Program-made: the position numbers and the translations under genes
The notes under the pieces: model-generated
What the model was told of the DNA's origin: nothing
The model's input: only the letters and a program-made list of their open reading frames with translations
Databases searched by the model: none
Source: Jannaschia sp. M317
Lineage (GTDB): Bacteria > Pseudomonadota > Alphaproteobacteria > Rhodobacterales > Rhodobacteraceae
Length of the DNA: 64,000 nt
Assembly: GCF_025141175.1 (NCBI RefSeq)
Contig: NZ_CP081155.1
Span: 1,021,001 to 1,085,000, forward strand
Direction: 5' to 3'
Shown here: piece after piece, positions 1 through 8,058 of the stretch
Layout of the letters: each line of letters opens with the position of its first letter
Position numbering within the stretch: the stretch's first letter is position 1

Positions 1-1
1 G

Positions 2-319
2 CCGCTGGTGGCCGGGGCCATCACCCAGTGGGAGGGGCAGGTGACGATCTATGACCCGGCGGGTGGCGCGCCCTGCATGGCCTGTCTCTTTCCCGAGGCC
101 CCCGCGGCCGGGCTGGCGCCCAGCTGCGCCGAGGCGGGCGTTGTCGGCGCCCTGCCGGGGATCGTGGGATCGGTCATGGCGCTGGAGGTCATCAAGGTCA
201 TAACCGGCGCGGGCACGCCCCTGCGTGGCACGATGCTGCTGTGGGATGGGCTGGACGCGGATGCGCGGCGCATGAAGATCGCGCGGCGGGCCGATTGCCC
301 GGTCTGCGGCGACATCTGA
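2..319 (+). CDS. ThiF/MoeB/HesA-family adenylyltransferase, C-terminal part (cut by window start)
   Basis: This is the C-terminal end of an E1-like adenylating enzyme of the ThiF/MoeB/HesA family. These enzymes activate the C-terminus of a small sulfur-carrier protein (MoaD or ThiS) with ATP. The open frame enters from the left edge of the window, so the nucleotide-binding half is missing. Two CxxC pairs are visible, one in PCMACLFPE and one in DCPVCG near the end; they match the structural zinc site of this family. The motif GIVGSVMALEVIK matches the conserved helix before the C-terminal strand. It cannot be decided here whether the partner is MoaD or ThiS. The next gene starts about 50 bp downstream on the same strand. 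Confidence 0.85.
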   Translation, partial: PLVAGAITQWEGQVTIYDPAGGAPCMACLFPEAPAAGLAPSCAEAGVVGALPGIVGSVMALEVIKVITGAGTPLRGTMLLWDGLDADARRMKIARRADCPVCGDI

Positions 320-370
320 GAGGCGGGCACGGCAGACCATGCGAAACGCACGCGATCGAAGGACGCCGCA

Positions 371-912
371 ATGACAAACCCTGCGCGCATTCTGGCGGCC
401 ACTCGCTTTGCCGTTGCCGAACATCACGGCCAACGTCGCAGGGGACCGGCGGAGATCCCTTTCGTCGATCACGTGCTGGACGTCGCGGAACGGCTGTCGC
501 GGGTCTGGCCAGAGGATGAGGTGCTGATCCTTGGCGGTATCCTGCATGACACCATCGAGGACTGCGACATCACCGCAGGCGACATCCGCGACCGTTTCGG
601 GGCCGAGGTCGCGGCCCTGGCGAGGAGGTGACCGACGACACCACACTCAGCCGCGCGGAGCACAAGGCCGCGCAGGCCGCGCGTGTGCCCCGGGCCTCGG
701 ACCGGGCCAAGCGGATAAAGCTGGCCGACAAGGCGGCGAATATCACGGCGCTTGCGCGGACGCCGCCCGATTGGTCGCCGGACCGGATGGAGGACTACAT
801 TCGCTGGGCTCTCCGCATCCTGGACCCGGTGCGCGGTGTGGACCCGGTCCTGGAGGCGGAGCTGGATGCCGCCATCGCGGAGGCCCGCACCGCCATCGCT
901 GCCCGGCGTTGA
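371..912 (+). pseudogene. HD-domain (p)ppGpp hydrolase (MESH1/SpoT-HD type), interrupted by a frameshift
   Basis: Two consecutive frames together encode one HD-domain hydrolase like MESH1 or the hydrolase half of SpoT. The first frame (371-631) carries HGQRRRG, PFVDHVLDVA and the metal-binding LHDTIEDCD. The second frame (from about 622, through 912) carries EEVTDDTTLSRAEHK and KLADKAANI, the continuation expected in the family. The break lies near 618-624, where one missing base would restore a join reading AAL-x-EEVTDD, giving about 180 residues, the usual length. The second part has a GTG at 628 that could start translation, but the split falls between the HD motif and the rest of the catalytic domain, so separate pieces are unlikely to work. 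Either this is a real inactivating mutation or a sequencing error. Confidence 0.8.
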
Positions 913-967
913 GGCTTGCGTGCCGGGGCCGACAGTGCATCATCCCGGGATCAACAGGAGTTCTGCC

Positions 968-1753
968 ATGAAAACCCTTGCCTTTCTTGCCGCCGCCGTC
1001 TTTGCCCTGCCGGCCCTGGCCGACGGGCATCTGCCCGACCTGGGCGGACGCACCGTCACCATCGCCACCGAAGACGCCTATCCGCCGCTGCAGTTCAAAG
1101 ACCCCGCCTCGGGCGATGCAATCGGCTGGGAATACGATGCCATGGCCGAAATCGCCGCACGGCTGAACATCACCGTCGAATACGACAAGATCAGCTGGGA
1201 CGCGATGATCCCGGCGGTGTCCGAGGGCCAGATGGACATGGGCATGACCGGCATCACCATCCGCGACGACCGTAAGGAAGTGGTGGATTTCTCGGATGCC
1301 TACATGCGGTCCGAAATGGTGATGATGGTGCGCGGCGACGAGGACCGGTTTGCCGATGCCGCCAGCTTTGCCGCCGACGAGGACCTGCTGATCGCGGCGC
1401 AGCCGGGTACGACGCCGTTCTACGTGTCGGTCTATGACGTGCTGGACGGCAACGAGGCGAACCCGCGCATCAAGCTGTTCGAGACATTCGGGGCCACGGT
1501 CCAGGCGCTGCGCGCGGGCGACGTGGACCTGATCCTGACCGACGGGACCGCAGGCAACGGCTATGTCGCGGCCTCGGACGGGGGGCTGAAGATCGTGGGC
1601 GAAACGCTGGGGACCGAGGATTTCGGTTTCATCTTCCCAAAGGGGTCTGACCTGGTGGTGCCGATGAACGCGGCGATTGCCTCGATGAAGGAAGACGGCA
1701 CCATCGAGGCGCTCAACAAGACATGGTTCCTCGACTTCAAGATCGGCGGCTGA
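968..1753 (+). CDS. Amino-acid-type ABC transporter periplasmic binding protein
   Basis: The 261-residue product is a family 3 solute-binding protein (bacterial SBP_3 fold, polar amino acid type). It begins with a signal peptide ending in ALPALADG. After it come the typical core strand [15 protein letters not shown], the [22 protein letters not shown] segment, and the domain-crossing [14 protein letters not shown]. An AACAGGAG Shine-Dalgarno lies just before ATG 968. It should deliver a small amino acid or related ligand to the permease gene immediately downstream; the ligand cannot be read from sequence. A double hairpin separates the two genes and may raise the level of this protein over the permease. 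No ATPase gene is adjacent. Confidence 0.9.
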   Translation: MKTLAFLAAAVFALPALADGHLPDLGGRTVTIATEDAYPPLQFKDPASGDAIGWEYDAMAEIAARLNITVEYDKISWDAMIPAVSEGQMDMGMTGITIRDDRKEVVDFSDAYMRSEMVMMVRGDEDRFADAASFAADEDLLIAAQPGTTPFYVSVYDVLDGNEANPRIKLFETFGATVQALRAGDVDLILTDGTAGNGYVAASDGGLKIVGETLGTEDFGFIFPKGSDLVVPMNAAIASMKEDGTIEALNKTWFLDFKIGG

Positions 1754-1760
1754 GGCGGGG

Positions 1761-1810
1761 CCAAAGTTTTAGATAAAACTTTGGGCAAATCCTTATCTAA
1801 GGATTTGCCC
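1761..1810 (+). promoter_or_regulatory. Tandem hairpin pair with complementary loops between binding protein and permease
   Basis: Two perfect hairpins lie back to back. The first is CCAAAGTTTT-AGAT-AAAACTTTGG (1761-1784). The second is GGGCAAATCC-TTATCTAA-GGATTTGCCC (1783-1810). The segment TTAGATAA at 1769-1776 is the exact reverse complement of TTATCTAA at 1793-1800, so the two loops could kiss or the RNA could refold. The element is AT-rich against a GC-rich background and ends 12 bases before the permease start. A role in stabilising the upstream message or damping permease expression is inferred. Confidence 0.75.
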
Positions 1811-1822
1811 CCGGGGGATACG

Positions 1823-2596
1823 ATGCAGGACCAAAAGACCGACTTCCCCTGGTGGCTGCTTGCCGTCGCCCTGTTGCTGGGCGGGGCCTTTGCCGCAACG
1901 CTTCTGGATGACGGGGCGCGGCAGGTTCTGCTGACCCTGCGCAAGGGCGTCTGGATCACGGTCTTCGTGACCGTGATCAGCTTTACCGCCGCCTCGCTCG
2001 TGGGGTTGGGCCTGGCTTTGATGTCGCTGTCGAACTGGATCGTGCCGCGCCAATTGGCCCGGTTCTACATCGAGATCGTGCGCGGCGTTCCGATCCTGGT
2101 CCTGCTGCTTTACGTGGCCTTCGTGTTTGCGCCCGCGCTGGTGGCCTTCTGGAACTGGACCGGCTTGCCGGAGGTGCGGACGCGGGATTTCTCGCTGCTG
2201 TGGCGGGCGATCCTGGCGCTGGTCATCGCCTATTCCGCCTTTATTGCCGAAGTGTTCCGCGCTGGCTTGCAGTCGGTGGATCCGGGCCAGATCGAGGCGG
2301 CGCAGGCCTTGGGCCTGAAGCGCTGGCATCGGTTTCGCCACATCGTCATGCCCCAGGCGATCCGCACGATCCTGCCGCCGCTGGGCAATGATTTCGTCGC
2401 CATGGTGAAGGATTCGAGCCTCGTGTCCGTCGTTGGCGTCCTCGACATTGCGCAGCTGGGCAAGCTGACGGCGGCGGGTAATTTCCGCTATTTCGAGACC
2501 TACAACGTGGTCGCCCTGCTTTACCTGACGATGACGATCCTGCTGTCCCTGGCCCTGCGCCGGCTGGAACGGCACCTGGCGCAGAAGCGGGGGTAG
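1823..2596 (+). CDS. Amino-acid-type ABC transporter permease (HisM/GlnP type)
   Basis: This 257-residue inner-membrane permease belongs to the polar amino acid ABC transporter family. An N-terminal membrane segment (WWLLAVALLLGG) is followed by GVWITVFVTVISF and several more helices. The cytoplasmic EAA loop that contacts the ATPase reads EAAQALGLKRWHRFRHIVMPQA near residues 156-177. ATG 1823 is chosen because a purine-rich GGGGGATA sits just upstream; a longer in-frame start at 1781 would lie inside the hairpin. It pairs with the binding protein upstream. The usual ATP-binding subunit is missing here, so one must be encoded elsewhere or shared. Confidence 0.9.
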   Translation: MQDQKTDFPWWLLAVALLLGGAFAATLLDDGARQVLLTLRKGVWITVFVTVISFTAASLVGLGLALMSLSNWIVPRQLARFYIEIVRGVPILVLLLYVAFVFAPALVAFWNWTGLPEVRTRDFSLLWRAILALVIAYSAFIAEVFRAGLQSVDPGQIEAAQALGLKRWHRFRHIVMPQAIRTILPPLGNDFVAMVKDSSLVSVVGVLDIAQLGKLTAAGNFRYFETYNVVALLYLTMTILLSLALRRLERHLAQKRG

Positions 2597-2645
2597 GGCA
2601 GGGCGTCGCACCCCCCTCGACCACGGGCATCAGGGTGATACATGC

Positions 2646-2665
2646 ATTTCAGAAATTTCTGAAAT
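2646..2665. promoter_or_regulatory. 20-bp perfect palindrome over the regulator start codon (candidate autoregulatory operator)
   Basis: ATTTCAGAAATTTCTGAAAT is a perfect 20-bp palindrome that runs into the ATG at 2664. Such a site just upstream of, and overlapping, a MarR/GbsR-type gene is a natural candidate for self-binding. A six-codon mini-ORF (ATG 2642, MHFRNF, stop 2660-2662) is embedded in it and ends one base before the regulator ATG. AGGGTG lies five bases upstream of the mini-ORF, which raises the possibility of translational coupling. Confidence 0.6.
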
Positions 2666-3221
2666 GGCCGACATGACCCTGACCGCACTGCAAAGAGAGT
2701 TCATTCTCCACTTCGGAGAGATGGGAAGCCGATGGGGCATCAACCGGACGGTGGGGCAGATCTATGCCCTGCTGTTCCTGTCCGAGCGTCCCCTCAATGC
2801 CGAACAGATCACGGCCGCGCTGGGTGTCAGCCGGTCCAATACCTCCATGGGGTTGAAGGAGTTGCAGAGCTGGAACCTGGTCCGGCTGCGCCACATCCAG
2901 GGCGACCGACGCGATTATTTCACCACCCCCGACGACCTGTGGGAAATCGTGCGCACCCTCGTGGCCGAACGCCGCAAGCGCGAGATCGACCCGACCCTGA
3001 CCAAGCTGCGCGAGTTGGAGATGCAGGGCGAAACCGGTGATCCCTACGCCGAAGCGCGCATCGCGGAGCTGCGCGAGTTGATCGAGATGATGACGCAGTT
3101 CCACGACGAAATGAACCGAATGGAAACCGAGCGGTTGGTCCAACTCATGACCATGGGCCGCAAGTTGGGCGGGTTGCTGGACAAGGCACCCCGTCTGAAC
3201 CCCTTCCGAAAGGCGACGTGA
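2664..3221 (+). CDS. GbsR/MarR-family transcriptional regulator upstream of the bd oxidase
   Basis: The 185-residue protein resembles the GbsR branch of MarR-like winged-helix regulators. GQIYALLFLSERPLNAEQIT is the first helical segment and LGVSRSNTSMGLKELQ the recognition helix region (about residues 53-70). The wing follows in RHIQGDRRDYFTT. The C-terminal half is a long charged helix likely used for dimerisation. The gene ends one base before cydA, so the two are surely cotranscribed and the protein is a likely local regulator of the oxidase. The start is uncertain: ATG 2664 is buried in a palindrome without a clear Shine-Dalgarno, and ATG 2673 is an alternative. The inducer is unknown. 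Confidence 0.85.
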   Translation: MADMTLTALQREFILHFGEMGSRWGINRTVGQIYALLFLSERPLNAEQITAALGVSRSNTSMGLKELQSWNLVRLRHIQGDRRDYFTTPDDLWEIVRTLVAERRKREIDPTLTKLRELEMQGETGDPYAEARIAELRELIEMMTQFHDEMNRMETERLVQLMTMGRKLGGLLDKAPRLNPFRKAT

Positions 3222-3222
3222 C

Positions 3223-4671
3223 ATGATGGATACCCTCATCCTCAGCCGCATCCAGTTCGCGGCCAATATTTCCTTCCACATCCTGTTCCCGACGATCACC
3301 ATCGCGTTGGGCTGGTTTCTGCTGTTCTTCAAGCTGCGGTTCCAATGGACCGGCGACCTGAAATGGATGGAGGCCTACCGCTTCTGGGTGAAGGTCTTTG
3401 CGCTCAGCTTTGCGATGGGCGTCGTGTCGGGCATCACCATGTCGTTCCAGTTTGGCACCAACTGGCCGGGCTTCATGGAAAAGGTCGGCAACATCGCCGG
3501 GCCGCTGCTGGCCTATGAGGTGATGACCGCCTTCTTCCTGGAGGCCGTGTTCATCGGCATCATGCTGTTCGGGTTCAGCCGCGTGCCGGGCTGGTTGCAC
3601 ACGACGGCGACCTTCCTGGTGGCCTTCGGCACCACGATGTCGACCTTCTGGATCATCGTCCTGAATTCCTGGATGCACACGCCCCAAGGGTTCGAGATGA
3701 TCGACGGCGTGGCGCACGCGACTGACTGGTGGGCGATCATCTTCAATCCGTCGATGCCCTACCGCCTGGCCCATATGTTGCTGGCCTCCGGCCTGACCGT
3801 GGCCTTTGTGATCGCCGGTGTCGCGGCCTTCCGCTACATCCGGGGCGACCGCAAGGAAACGGTGCGCAGCCAGATCCGCGTGGGCGTCACCTTTGCCGCG
3901 CTGCTGATCCCCGTTCAAATCCTGATGGGTGACATGCACGGGCTGAACACGATGGAGCACCAGCCCGCCAAGGTGGCGGCGATGGAGGGCAACTGGTCCG
4001 ATACCGACGGCAACACACCCCTGATCCTGTTCGCGCTGCCCAATTCCGAGACCCGCGAGAACGATTTCGAGATCGGCGTGCCGAACATGGCCTCCATCAT
4101 CCTGACCCACCATGCCGAAGGGGCCATCCCCGCGCTGGACGAATTCGTGACCGAGGACGGCGAGGTGCTGCACCCGCCGGTGGGCAAGGTGTTCTGGTCC
4201 TTCCGCACCATGGTCGGCACCGGGATGGCGATGCTGCTGATCTCCTGGGGGGCGCTGTTCTTTCTGTGGCGGCGCAAACCCTGCGAAGAGACGGGAACCG
4301 ACCGCCGCTTCATGGTCCGGCACTTACCGAAGCCGCTGCTTTGGGCGCTGGTGCCGATGGCCTTCTCGGGCTGGGTCGCGACGCTGGCGGGGTGGTACAC
4401 GACCGAGATCGGTCGACAGCCGTGGCTGGTGCAGGGCGTCATGTCGACGGCCGAGGCGGTGGCGGATGTGCCCGCGCCGATGGTCCTGTCGACCTTGCTG
4501 GGCTACCTCGCGATCTATGCCGCGCTGCTGGTCGCCTACGTCAGCGTCATCGTCTACATCGCCACCAAAGCGACCAAGGACGAGCCGTTGGATTCCATGA
4601 CCCCCGCCTCGGGTGAGGCCGTGGTCGATGCCATTTCCCGCGAAGATCGCGGCATGGCCCCGGCGGAGTGA
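3223..4671 (+). CDS. cydA: Cytochrome bd-type quinol oxidase subunit I (cyanide-insensitive oxidase type)
   Basis: CydA carries the quinol site and haems of a bd-type terminal oxidase that reduces oxygen to water without pumping protons. The 482-residue product has the N-terminal haem histidine in NISFHILFP (His19) and the quinol-loop start GDMHGLNTMEHQPAKVAAMEG. The quinol loop is short: the long insertion seen in the E. coli protein is absent between LTHHAEGAIPALDEF and VFWSFRTMVGTG. Both the length and the HGLNTMEHQPAKVAAMEG wording match the CioA or cyanide-insensitive class. It is followed directly by cydB in a TGATG overlap. Confidence 0.95.
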   Translation: MMDTLILSRIQFAANISFHILFPTITIALGWFLLFFKLRFQWTGDLKWMEAYRFWVKVFALSFAMGVVSGITMSFQFGTNWPGFMEKVGNIAGPLLAYEVMTAFFLEAVFIGIMLFGFSRVPGWLHTTATFLVAFGTTMSTFWIIVLNSWMHTPQGFEMIDGVAHATDWWAIIFNPSMPYRLAHMLLASGLTVAFVIAGVAAFRYIRGDRKETVRSQIRVGVTFAALLIPVQILMGDMHGLNTMEHQPAKVAAMEGNWSDTDGNTPLILFALPNSETRENDFEIGVPNMASIILTHHAEGAIPALDEFVTEDGEVLHPPVGKVFWSFRTMVGTGMAMLLISWGALFFLWRRKPCEETGTDRRFMVRHLPKPLLWALVPMAFSGWVATLAGWYTTEIGRQPWLVQGVMSTAEAVADVPAPMVLSTLLGYLAIYAALLVAYVSVIVYIATKATKDEPLDSMTPASGEAVVDAISREDRGMAPAE

Positions 4672-5693
4672 TGGGCATGGAATTTCTCGGATACCCCGCG
4701 ACGACGTCGCTGCCCTTCATCTTCGCGGCCCTGATGGGGGTGTCGATCCTGCTCTATGTCATCCTGGATGGCTACGACCTGGGCGTCGGCATCCTGACGC
4801 CCCTGGCCGACAGCGACCCGCAGCGTGACATGATGGTCGCCTCGATCGGCCCTTTCTGGGATGCGAACGAGACCTGGCTGGTGCTGGCGGTCGGCCTGCT
4901 GCTGGTGGCCTTTCCAGCGGCGCACGGCTTGATCCTGTCGACGCTCTACCTGCCGGTCTTCGTGATGCTGGTCGGGCTGATCCTGCGCGGCGTCAGTTTC
5001 GAATTCCGGGTCAAGGCCCGCGCGAAGCACAAGCATTTGTGGAACCGGCTGTTCTTCATCGGCTCGCTGATGACGACGCTGGCGCAGGGGTTCATGCTGG
5101 GTCTCTATGTGATGGGGCTGCAGTTCACGATGACGACGGTGCTGTTTTCCGTGCTCTGCGCGCTGGCGCTGACGGTGGGCTATGCCTTCATCGGGGCGAC
5201 TTGGCTGATCCTGAAAGGAGAGGACACGTTGCAACGTCGCGCCGTGCGCTGGGCACGGACCTGCATCGGCGGGCTGATCGTGGGCATCGGGGCGATTTCG
5301 CTGGCCTCGCCGCTGGTTTCGCCGCGCATCTGGGAAAAGTGGTTCACCTTCCCCGAGATCCTCTGGCTGTCGCCCTTGCCGATCGTGTCGCTGGCTTTGC
5401 TGGCGCTGCTTTGGCGGTCGCTGGCCACCTTGCCGCAGGCGGATGACCGGGGGGCCTGGGTGCCGTTCGGTATCGCGCTGGCGTTGTATGTGCTTGCGTT
5501 CCTCGGGCTGGCCTACAGCTTTTACCCCTATGTCGTCCCCGAACAACTGACCATCTACGAGGCGGCGTCGGCCCCCGAAAGCCTGTTCATCATCCTGATC
5601 GGCGCGCTCTTCGTGGTGCCGACGATCCTGGGCTATACGGCGTTGGCCTATTGGGTCTTCCGTGGCAAGACCAAGGCGTTGCGCTACGATTGA
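4671..5693 (+). CDS. cydB: Cytochrome bd-type quinol oxidase subunit II
   Basis: CydB is the second membrane subunit of the bd oxidase. The family hallmark VILDGYDLGVGIL appears near residue 30, followed by GPFWDANETWLVL. Helices run to the end of the 340-residue product. The chosen ATG overlaps the cydA stop (TGATG); ATG 4677, giving MEFLGYP, is equally possible and closer to family starts. No CydX-like small subunit follows: the next gene starts nine bases after the cydB stop and encodes an unrelated enzyme. The cydDC exporter genes needed for bd assembly in other bacteria are not in the window. Confidence 0.95.
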   Translation: MGMEFLGYPATTSLPFIFAALMGVSILLYVILDGYDLGVGILTPLADSDPQRDMMVASIGPFWDANETWLVLAVGLLLVAFPAAHGLILSTLYLPVFVMLVGLILRGVSFEFRVKARAKHKHLWNRLFFIGSLMTTLAQGFMLGLYVMGLQFTMTTVLFSVLCALALTVGYAFIGATWLILKGEDTLQRRAVRWARTCIGGLIVGIGAISLASPLVSPRIWEKWFTFPEILWLSPLPIVSLALLALLWRSLATLPQADDRGAWVPFGIALALYVLAFLGLAYSFYPYVVPEQLTIYEAASAPESLFIILIGALFVVPTILGYTALAYWVFRGKTKALRYD

Positions 5694-5701
5694 GGTTCGC
5701 C

Positions 5702-6841
5702 ATGGACGACCCGCTTGCCGGCCTGACGGTCGGCTACGACATCCCCGCCCGCCCCGGCATGTCCGAGGCGGAGGTGGCCACGCCCTGCCTGCTGGTCGAT
5801 CTGGACGCGTTCGAGCGGAACCTGATGGCCATGCGCGATTATGCGGCAGCCAAGGGCGTGGCCCTGCGCGTCCATGGCAAGATGCACAAGACGCCCGCCG
5901 TGGCCCTGCGGCAGATGGACATCGGCGGGGCCATCGGCGTCTGCTGCCAAAAGGTGGCAGAGGCAGAGGCGTTTCTGCGCGGTGGCGTCACCAACATCCT
6001 GGTCAGCAACCAGATCCGCGACCCCGCCCGCATCGACCGGCTGGCGCAGCTGGCCGGGCAGGGGCATCTGTCGGTCTGTATCGACGACATCGCCAACGTG
6101 GCAGAGCTGTCGCAGGCGGTGGTGCGGCACGGGACTTCGCTGGACGTCTTGGTCGAAATCGACTGTGGGCAGGGCCGCTGCGGCGTGCCACCAGGCGCGC
6201 CGGTCCTGACCTTGGCGCAGGCAGTGGCGGCGGCGGGGCTGCGTTTTGCGGGGCTGCAGATCTATCACGGCAACGCGCAACATGTGGCCGACCCCGACAC
6301 GCGCGCGGCGATCCTGTCGGGGGTGGTCGACATGGCGCGGGATACGATGACCCTTTTGGCGGACCACGACCTGGCCTGCGAGACCGTCACCGGGGCGGGC
6401 ACGGGCAGTTTCCCGGTAGAGGCTGCGTCAGGCGTCTATACGGAGCTGCAGTGCGGATCCTACGCTTTCATGGATGTCGCCTATGGCGCGACCCCGCCGC
6501 TGGAAGACGCGCCGCGGTTCGACCACGCGCTTTTCGTTGCGGCGCAGGTGATGAGCACGGCAGGCACAGGCATCGCCGTGCTGGACGCGGGGCACAAGGC
6601 CGCCGCCATCGACAGCGGCCCGCCCGTGGTCTGGGGCGATCCTGAGGCAGAGGTGCAATCGATCTCGGACGAACACTGTGTTATCGCGGATCCCGAAGGG
6701 CGCTACCGCGTCGGCGATCGCCTGCGGCTGGTGCCCGGCCATTGCGACCCAACCTGCAATCTGCACGATTGGCTGGTCGGTGTCCGGGGCGGGGTGGTCG
6801 AGGTGCTCTGGCCGGTGACCGCGCGGGGCAAAGGTTATTAG
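5702..6841 (+). CDS. DSD1-family PLP enzyme (3-hydroxy-D-aspartate aldolase/BhcC-like or D-threonine aldolase)
   Basis: The 379-residue protein has an alanine-racemase-type barrel domain followed by a D-serine-dehydratase-like C-terminal domain. The PLP lysine is expected in RVHGKMHKTPAV, and the metal-binding His/Cys pair in LVPGHCDPTCNLHDW. Family members cleave or dehydrate beta-hydroxy-D-amino acids, including 3-hydroxy-D-aspartate aldolase BhcC of the beta-hydroxyaspartate cycle. The other bhc genes are not beside it, so the substrate remains open. It starts nine bases after cydB and may share that transcript. Its stop codon overlaps the stop of mipZ, which converges on it. Confidence 0.85.
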   Translation: MDDPLAGLTVGYDIPARPGMSEAEVATPCLLVDLDAFERNLMAMRDYAAAKGVALRVHGKMHKTPAVALRQMDIGGAIGVCCQKVAEAEAFLRGGVTNILVSNQIRDPARIDRLAQLAGQGHLSVCIDDIANVAELSQAVVRHGTSLDVLVEIDCGQGRCGVPPGAPVLTLAQAVAAAGLRFAGLQIYHGNAQHVADPDTRAAILSGVVDMARDTMTLLADHDLACETVTGAGTGSFPVEAASGVYTELQCGSYAFMDVAYGATPPLEDAPRFDHALFVAAQVMSTAGTGIAVLDAGHKAAAIDSGPPVVWGDPEAEVQSISDEHCVIADPEGRYRVGDRLRLVPGHCDPTCNLHDWLVGVRGGVVEVLWPVTARGKGY

Positions 6842-7647
6842 AAGGCCAATTCGACCGACGGCAGGTTCAGCGCCTTGAGCAGATCGCGCACCTCTTGCCG
6901 GGCGGCGACGTTCGACAGGTTCAGGTTGGCGATGCCGATATCCTTGAGGTCCAGCAGCGTCATGCCGCGCGGGAACAGCTCGCGGAAGATGACCCGCTCG
7001 GTAAAGCCGGGGGCCACACGGAAACCGATCCGCTTCGACAGATCCTCCAACGCCTGGCCCATCTTGCGCTTGTTATGCATTTCCTGCGCGCCCAAGCGGT
7101 TGCGCAGGACGATCCAGTCGATCGGCTTCAGCCCGGCCTTGGCGCGCAGCTGGCGCGCGTGCCAGACCATTTCGGAATAGACGGAGGGCCCGAGGATGCG
7201 GCCCGAGTCCGGCTCCACCTTGGCCAGAAGATCGAAATCCACGAAACTGTCGTTGAGCGGCGTGACCAGCGTATCGGCCAGGGAATGGGCCACCTGGCTC
7301 AGCCGGGTGTGCGATCCGGGGCAGTCGATGACGATGAAATCGCAGGTCTGCTCCAACTCGGCCACGGCGAGCGACAGGGATTTATCAAAGGGGTTTTCGT
7401 TCGGCGACAACCCGTCGCGATCCACCTTGGGCAGGCCCGCGACGATGGGCGTGGGCAATTGCACGCCATGCTTGGCCCCGTAGGACCCGCGATTTTCCAG
7501 ATAGCGCGTGAAGGTTCGTTGCCGAAGGTCCAGATCCAGCGCACCGACCCGCGCCCCGGACCGTGCCAGGGCCGTTGCCGTGTGCATGCAGGTGGTCGAT
7601 TTACCCGATCCACCCTTTTCGTTTCCGAAGACGATAATATGCGCCAT
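6838..7647 (-). CDS. mipZ: MipZ-type ParA ATPase that positions the division plane
   Basis: This 269-residue ParA/MinD-family ATPase matches MipZ, which forms gradients from the ParB-bound origin and blocks FtsZ assembly away from midcell in alphaproteobacteria. The deviant Walker A KGGSGKST is at residues 11-18, and the Walker A' aspartates lie in ALDLDLRQRTF. The Walker B region reads DFIVIDCPG. The C-terminal FRELFPRGMTLLDL is typical of MipZ rather than of plasmid ParA. ATG 7647 (MAHIIVFGNEKGG) fits the family start; the upstream in-frame extension adds only six residues. It converges on and overlaps the stop of the PLP enzyme. Confidence 0.92.
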   Translation of the reverse strand: MAHIIVFGNEKGGSGKSTTCMHTATALARSGARVGALDLDLRQRTFTRYLENRGSYGAKHGVQLPTPIVAGLPKVDRDGLSPNENPFDKSLSLAVAELEQTCDFIVIDCPGSHTRLSQVAHSLADTLVTPLNDSFVDFDLLAKVEPDSGRILGPSVYSEMVWHARQLRAKAGLKPIDWIVLRNRLGAQEMHNKRKMGQALEDLSKRIGFRVAPGFTERVIFRELFPRGMTLLDLKDIGIANLNLSNVAARQEVRDLLKALNLPSVELAF

Positions 7648-7786
7648 GAACCCACTGACCCCCAAATATTGACGCAGACTATATGAATCTCGCAGGGAAA
7701 GGTTAAGGCGCTGCTACGTTCGAAGCGGGGCAGCAGGCGGTTTTTTCGTGCCAATGCCCAGATTGCGGCGCGCGGGACACGCAAAC

Positions 7787-7815
7787 GCAAAACGCCGCCC
7801 CGAGGGACGGCGTTT
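7787..7815 (-). terminator. Rho-independent-like terminator after rpmE
   Basis: An eight-base stem AAACGCCG / CGGCGTTT (7790-7797 with 7808-7815) closes a GC-rich loop. On the minus strand it is followed by a short T-containing stretch. It lies about 20 bases past the rpmE stop and likely ends the ribosomal-protein transcript. Confidence 0.7.
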
Positions 7816-7836
7816 CGATCGCGATACGGGCAGGGC

Positions 7837-8058
7837 TCAGAAGCCGAGGCCGGCGTACTTGTTCTTGAACTTCGACACGCGCCCGCCGGTGTCCATCAGG
7901 CGCGACGTGCCGCCGGTCCAGGCCGGGTGCACCGAGGGGTCGATATCCAGCGACATCTGATCGCCTTCCTTGCCCCAGGTCGATTTCATCTGGACCACGG
8001 TGCCATCGACCAGCTTGACGTCGATGATGTGGTATTCGGGATGCAGGTCTTTTTTCAC
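7837..8058 (-). CDS. rpmE: 50S ribosomal protein L31 (zinc-free type)
   Basis: The 73-residue product begins [10 protein letters not shown] and ends in [13 protein letters not shown], which identifies bacterial L31. The CxxC zinc motif of type A L31 is absent, so this is a C-minus form that does not need zinc. The gene overlaps the end of rplS by four bases (ATGA), giving translational coupling, and is the last gene of the ffh-to-rpmE block. A hairpin terminator follows. Confidence 0.95.
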   Translation of the reverse strand: MKKDLHPEYHIIDVKLVDGTVVQMKSTWGKEGDQMSLDIDPSVHPAWTGGTSRLMDTGGRVSKFKNKYAGLGF

